Shown: one piece after another, positions 27,401 through 29,124 of the stretch
How positions within the stretch are numbered: the stretch's first letter is position 1
Layout of the letters: the number at the start of each line of letters is the position of its first letter
Assembly: GCA_039812545.1 (NCBI GenBank)
Contig: JBDIAR010000015.1
Location: 1-29,124, forward strand
Source: JBDIAR01 sp039812545
GTDB lineage: Bacteria; Actinomycetota; Actinomycetes; Actinomycetales; Dermatophilaceae
Length of the DNA stretch: 29,124 nucleotides
Direction: 5' to 3'
The notes under the pieces: generated by a model
Databases searched by the model: none
What the model was told of the DNA's origin: nothing
What the model saw: the letters and a program-made list of their open reading frames with translations, nothing else
Position numbers and translations under genes: made by a program

Positions 27401-27473
27401 CTTCGCGCTCGAACTCCGTCCGGGCCCACGTCATCACGTGGTCGAACGAGAGGGGCCTCATAAAGTCGCCCAC
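24405..27473 (-). CDS. ygfK: YgfK-type flavin/iron-sulfur oxidoreductase
   Basis: Large electron-transfer enzyme (1022 residues from GTG 27473) of the YgfK family, annotated elsewhere as putative selenate reductase subunit. Residues about 5-440 resemble a dihydroorotate-dehydrogenase-like barrel (SPVGPAAGPQTQLA, ELKTVQI, LSTLHGCPADEI, FVKCNPTLLGY, SFSGGV). A middle cysteine set (449, 454, 459, 498, 502, 506) and FAD motif GAGPAG (about 551) plus nucleotide motif VIGAGDVAMD (about 677) form a GltD-like module. A C-terminal ferredoxin-like part has CLTCNDVCEVC-TEVCP (883-897) and CNECGNCGTFC (923-933). The start is chosen because GGAGG lies 9 nt upstream and GDFMRP matches the E. coli N-terminus MGDIMRP as I recall it. 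First gene of the ygfK-ssnA-hydA-xdhD block. Confidence 0.93.
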   Translation of the reverse strand: MGDFMRPLSFDHVMTWARTEFEREGAIFGVRAEHFWRPESDRLILDSFGHRIASPVGPAAGPQTQLANNILVAYLTGARFMELKTVQIMDGEQIRLAVAKPCIEAQDEGYNCEWSTELTVQEAFDEYVKAYFAIAVLGKELGMGGLDDGVAFNISVGYDLAGIKSDKVDRYIEGMIDASNTPIFLECQDWVRAHLHEFKVFGPADLDAIDPQISRSVTLSTLHGCPADEIEKIAHYLLTEKRLNTFVKCNPTLLGYDMARDSLDRLGYEYISFDDHHFKADLQYADAIAMFRRLTQSAQGLGLRFGVKLTNTFPVQVLRQELPADEMYMSGRSLLPLTLSLAAKLSREFDGDLPISFSGGVDAFNVADVVATGIQPVTVATTLLKPGGVLRFKQLCDASVPVMSDYRGIDVPALESLVTRVFSDERYHKRYREKFPSRKTGSPLPLIDCYKAPCEHGGCPIEQQIPEYLTLTAQGRYAEAFDVIALDNAAPTITGVLCSQQCREHCTRLDYDQSIDMRGVKLVAADGAQDAYLERLEPPSLRTDRRAVVIGAGPAGIAAALFLRRNGMAVDVLEKLDGPYGIVKYIIPWFRIEREQIERDYQLAVRLGVVFHFNCDADYDVAELKKTYAAVVVATGSWKHGQNPVQEGQDLIVDALDFLWQANNEGGATCGTRVAVIGAGDVAMDCVRTAQRTPGVEQAVLVYRRTEPNMPATQHEVNTVRDEGLTMLELLAPVSFDGSSLRCEQMTLGPVVATGRRAVVGTGEFVDMAFDTVIGATGAQIDTTAYERNGLAIDGRGRVTLDADLCSSVPGVYVIGDGRLGPDTIVRAMGDAKTAVRAILRDAGIAPDFDHQDARTGLSDKTIHHRRGLMIATINGRAEGDRCLTCNDVCEVCTEVCPNRANITVVVPGYANPHQIVHIDGLCNECGNCGTFCPHAGRPYMDKITVFWTRTDFDLSTDVGFLPLPAGGYLVRHPGGEVAEWHGGEGLTDDFGRVLTALEERYPYVLTLPSIDYDNELAGERA

Positions 27474-27528
27474 TGGGATCAGCCTCCGGTTCCGGTCGTT
27501 GCGTCCCACCGTACGCAGCCGACCGCAG

Positions 27529-27567
27529 GACTGACCACCCGCGCGTACGGGCCGCGTGGGGTCAGTC
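27529..27567 (-). promoter_or_regulatory. Dyad upstream of ygfK (candidate operator or terminator)
   Basis: GACTGACC (27529-27536) and GGTCAGTC (27560-27567) form a perfect 8-bp inverted repeat with a 23-nt gap, centred about 75 bp upstream of the ygfK start. It lies in the 194-bp gap after the kinase gene on the same strand. No U-tract follows, so an operator for the purine block seems more likely than a terminator. The GGTCA half-site also occurs at 15101-15105 and (as GGTCAA) at 15082-15087 near ygeW. Confidence 0.4.
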
Positions 27568-27667
27568 TGGCACTTGCGAAAGGCTCGATCTCAGGACCAA
27601 GTACCCAGCGCAGGCCGGTTGCGTCGATATATCCTCCGATGCCCGCGCGGGTCCGGCCCGGCCGAAC

Positions 27668-28653
27668 TCAGCGGCCGGCCCTGACCCAGTTCCCGTCCGG
27701 TCCTCGGATCCACCCGACTGCCGACGACGACGGTGGGCGGACGGGACCCCCCGAGGGTGCACCTGGGAGAGTGGCCGCGGCGCGAGCACCCGCAAAGTAC
27801 TGGGCCCAGGTCCGGGCGGTCGGCCGATCCTGGGGAACCGCGGATAGCGAGCTGCGTAACAGCCGACGCCCCGGGTCGTCGAGCTCCTGTTCCACCCGCC
27901 GGACATCCCCAGCGGTCGAGGCATTGCTGCCGGGGCTGAGGACACGCAGGACGAAGAGCCCGTATTTGAACAGATCGGTTGCCTGGGTCATCGTGTCGTG
28001 CTCCCCGGGCGGCGGTTCCCAATCCGGCGAATTCAGTTGCGCCACCGCGGACATCGTCCCGCGCATCCGTACAGCGTCGCAGTCGACCACGATGACCTTC
28101 GCGTCCGTGCGTCCCGGCCCGACCGCGAACAGGGCATTCTGGCGCTGAAGTCGCCGTAGACGACGTCGTGCTCGTGCAACAGGGCGAACGCCGTCGCGAT
28201 CCCTTCGCAAATGGCATACCGCTGAAACAGATTCACCCGGGGATAACCCAGCTTGTCGCACCGCTGCGCGGCGAGGAACAGGAACTGGATCTCGCGCTCC
28301 TTGCGCAGCGGCACCCCGGTCAGCGATCGACCGACGTGAACGAACTCCTCCGGTATCAACGGCATCAGCAGGCCGACCACCGCGGCGCCGTCGCGGACTA
28401 GGCGGACCGGCCACGTCGTCAGGGCATCGAGTTGCCGCCGCTGCGGATCGGACAGCCGGGACCGCATCGCGATGATGGACTCCAGGCCCGCCGACTTCAG
28501 TTGGCCGGCCTTGAACTCCTTGTAGGCCAGCGGTCCGGCGAAGTCCGCGAGCCGCACTCGCGGACAGCGGTAGACCCGGCCCTGCCCGCCCTCGGCGATG
28601 AACTCCAGCGGGCCCAGATCGGCGCGCTGGATGATCTCGGCGGCCGAACTCAC
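27668..28653 (-). pseudogene. Protein-kinase gene with a one-base frameshift
   Basis: Read from GTG 28653, the product begins SSAAEIIQRADLGPLEFIAEGGQGRVYRC with a glycine loop (GGQGRV), then LAYKEFKA (catalytic lysine) and HEHDVVYGDFSA (catalytic aspartate). Just there (about 28139-28142) the frame is lost. In another frame the sequence continues QNALFAVG, the expected asparagine, then VIVVDCDAVRM (DFG-equivalent) and a plausible C-lobe ending at 27668. One extra C in the run at the junction would restore a 328-residue kinase. All catalytic elements are otherwise present, so either the gene is recently inactivated or the sequence lacks a base. Its start overlaps the PP2C stop by 4 bp (GTGA). 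Its partner is probably the phosphatase; targets are unknown. Confidence 0.8.
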
Positions 28654-29124
28654 GGCGCGACCGGCCAGACCGCCACGGCGGCTCGGTCGTCGTCGAAGGT
28701 CTTGCGCCCGAAGGCCACCTGCGCCAGGAACTCGATCGGGTGTGGAGGAGTAGCCCAGGATGCGGCCAGGGCACGGCCCACGTCGCCCGTCCCGCCGCCC
28801 AGCGGATCGCCGACACCGTCCGACATGAGCACCAGAGCACTGCCGGCCGCCAGTTCCGCGCGCACCACCTCGGGGTCCCCCTCGGGAAGCAGCGGCAGGC
28901 AGGCGGTGGCCGATTCGGCGATGACGTTGCCCGCGTTCTTGAGTCGCCCAGGGGAACCCAGCGGACGCCGTCCGCCAGCAACCACCCCGAGCTGTCGCCG
29001 AGTCTCACCAGAACCACCTCGTGTATGCCGTCGTCACGTGGGCGCGTGTCCGCGAAAAGGCCCGGCCCGGTTCTGGACAGGTCGCCATCGTCGTAACCTA
29101 CGCGACGCCGGCGGGGCAGCACGC
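28650..29124 (-). pseudogene. PP2C-like phosphatase gene, 5' end beyond window, with a one-base frameshift
   Basis: The visible part enters from the right edge as VLPRRRRVGYDDGD and runs to VVLVRLGDSSGWLLADGVRWVPLGD. Near 28943-28945 the frame shifts; the continuation LKNAGNVIAESATACLPLLP, then ALVLMSDGVGDPLGGG and DDRAAVAVW, lies in the next frame and ends at 28650. These are the DG and terminal DD motifs of PP2C metal-dependent phosphatases. One missing C at the junction would join the two halves. The stop overlaps the kinase start, so a phosphatase-kinase pair was intended. Such pairs, often with a vWA protein, occur in bacterial stress cassettes; whether a vWA gene lies beyond the edge cannot be seen. 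Confidence 0.75.

Noticed and set aside
25959..28148. Long plus-strand open frame across ygfK and the kinase
   Set aside because: Shadow frame; it spans two minus-strand genes and their intergenic gap and has no domain-like sequence.
27668..29122. A single 484-residue minus-strand protein
   Set aside because: Only its first part (PP2C start) and last part (kinase C-lobe) look like protein families; the middle is out of frame. Two genes with frameshifts explain it better.

Overview
The window is very GC-rich (roughly two thirds G+C by eye). Its genes use GTG as well as ATG starts, and several have a TANNNT -10 box only 6-8 nt from the start codon (leaderless-type). This points to a high-GC actinobacterium. 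The housekeeping proteins and an RmlC-RmlD fusion suggest Micrococcales (Dermatophilaceae/Intrasporangiaceae-like), but that rank is inference.

Left part (1-8963, all minus strand): pnp runs off the left edge and is preceded by rpsO, the classical rpsO-pnp order with a strong hairpin between them. Next come a gene for an AbiEi-like winged-helix plus DUF559 nuclease-like protein, bracketed by two doublets of a near-identical palindrome, then mfd (transcription-repair coupling) and rfbA. Centre-left (8964-12423): rfbA diverges from rfbB and a fused rfbC-rfbD, which together complete dTDP-L-rhamnose synthesis. A low-complexity direct-repeat patch, a small three-helix-bundle protein and a GNAT acetyltransferase follow.

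Centre and right (12461-27473): most of the ygeW/ygeY/hyuA/ssnA/ygfK/xdhD set, known from E. coli and gut anaerobes as a selenium-associated molybdenum-hydroxylase and purine (urate) catabolism cluster. It is split into two minus-strand blocks, ygeW-ygeY and ygfK-ssnA-hydA-xdhD. Between them lie a plus-strand pair (an unrecognised gene and xdhC), a Phd/RelE toxin-antitoxin pair and a minus-strand Asp-box lipoprotein. XdhD (Fe-S plus molybdopterin domains) would hydroxylate a purine. YgfK (flavin, NAD(P) and Fe-S domains) would supply or take electrons. SsnA and HydA (amidohydrolases), YgeY (M20 hydrolase) and YgeW (carbamoyltransferase) would break down the ring products, and XdhC would mature the Mo cofactor. 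ygeX, a carbamate kinase and a separate FAD subunit are not in this window.

Right edge (27668-29124): a PP2C phosphatase and a protein-kinase gene, translationally coupled, each with an apparent one-base frameshift.

Across the whole window the heptamer GTATGCC/GGCATAC occurs 46 times in balanced orientation, where about 3 are expected from base composition. It appears in all reading phases and in intergenic DNA. With the palindrome doublets, this is the most unusual signal here.
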